Below are positions 63,741 to 64,000 of a stretch of DNA of 64,000 nt, one piece after another. Position numbers and translations under genes: made by a program. Under the pieces are notes generated by a model, which searched no databases, had not been told where the DNA came from, and saw nothing but the letters and a program-made list of their open reading frames with translations. The number at the start of each line of letters is the position of its first letter. Within the stretch, counting starts at the first letter, position 1. Source of the stretch: Ascarosepion bandense (taxonomy: Eukaryota > Mollusca > Cephalopoda > Sepiida > Sepiidae); contig JBBBDQ010000227.1 in the NCBI GenBank assembly GCA_037127315.1, positions 748,501-812,500 of the forward strand, read 5' to 3'.

Positions 63741-64000
63741 ACTTTTGTGTTCATAGATGCAGGTTTTTGATCATTTGATATCTCTTTTTCTATATGGAAT
63801 GAGGAGTTTCGGTAGTGAGATATTTCTTGATTCAAGAAATATAGATTTCGGAAAGGAATTTCATTTCGATTTCATTTTCAGAATCAGATTCAGTATGCAT
63901 TTTGTTGGTTGATTTGTTATAGAACATACGTATTATGTGTGATTCCATGATACACGCTCTCCACCCGCCTTGGGGCGCGATGAAGATTTATGTCAAAAGG
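63741..64000. other. No clear feature; possible SINE-1 end near 63940
   Basis: ATTCCATGATACACGCT at about 63940-63957 resembles the minus-strand SINE-1 end, but the window stops before it can be confirmed. Confidence 0.3.

Overview
This is an AT-rich stretch of a large, repeat-dense invertebrate genome. I recognise no intact host gene. Nearly everything readable is transposon-derived: non-LTR retrotransposon remnants (at least seven families), about two dozen copies of one tRNA-derived SINE, a second tRNA-derived SINE, Helitron-like elements, piggyBac-like MITEs, a foldback element, a candidate LTR family, and several satellites. The repeat style (tRNA SINEs ending in an ACTG-type tail, CTAT/ACAT microsatellites, many decayed LINEs) would fit a cephalopod or other mollusc, but no marker in the window proves this. 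The window is probably intergenic or intronic.

Layout. 1-5.8 kb: Helitron-like end, LINE-B remnant with endonuclease and RT pieces, 158-bp tandem array, LINE-A 3' end. 5.8-10 kb: a decayed jockey-type LINE (gag-like, RT, RNase H, C-terminal region) interrupted by SINEs, with its 3' part plus a SINE duplicated. 10-13 kb: 63-bp array split by a LINE-A, second Helitron-like copy. 13.5-16.5 kb: a 3-kb T-rich satellite. 17-19.9 kb: inverted-repeat element with hammerhead-like motifs, CTAT-rich DNA holding a Helitron-like copy, LINE-A. 21.8-26 kb: two piggyBac-like MITEs, LINE-A remnants in which two different tandem arrays have grown. 26.4-29 kb: longest plus-strand LINE-A, LINE-B pieces, SINEs. 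29-32.6 kb: a duplicated segment carrying two independent head-to-head SINE dimers, and a 641-bp foldback element. 32.9-42.4 kb: four LINE-B copies and a 3' fragment. 42.4-44.3 kb: best preserved LINE-A (minus). 44.8-45.7 and 57.6-58.4 kb: two dispersed copies of an LTR-like sequence in opposite orientation. 46-50.8 kb: SINE cluster and LINE-B ends. 50.8-56.5 kb: four further LINE families, partly nested. 56.5-57.3 kb: Helitron-like copy. 58.5-64 kb: minisatellite, 1-kb tandem duplication containing a SINE split by inversion, and a 241-bp satellite.

The most interesting signals are (i) two SINE pairs joined head-to-head, each flanked by one target-site duplication, one of them with a paralogous empty site in the same window; (ii) satellites that arise inside, or from pieces of, retrotransposons; (iii) an inverted-repeat family with hammerhead-like cores; and (iv) a TATA- and AATAAA-bearing LTR-like repeat. 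There is no gene network to describe; the units interact only as nested insertions, which give a relative chronology.
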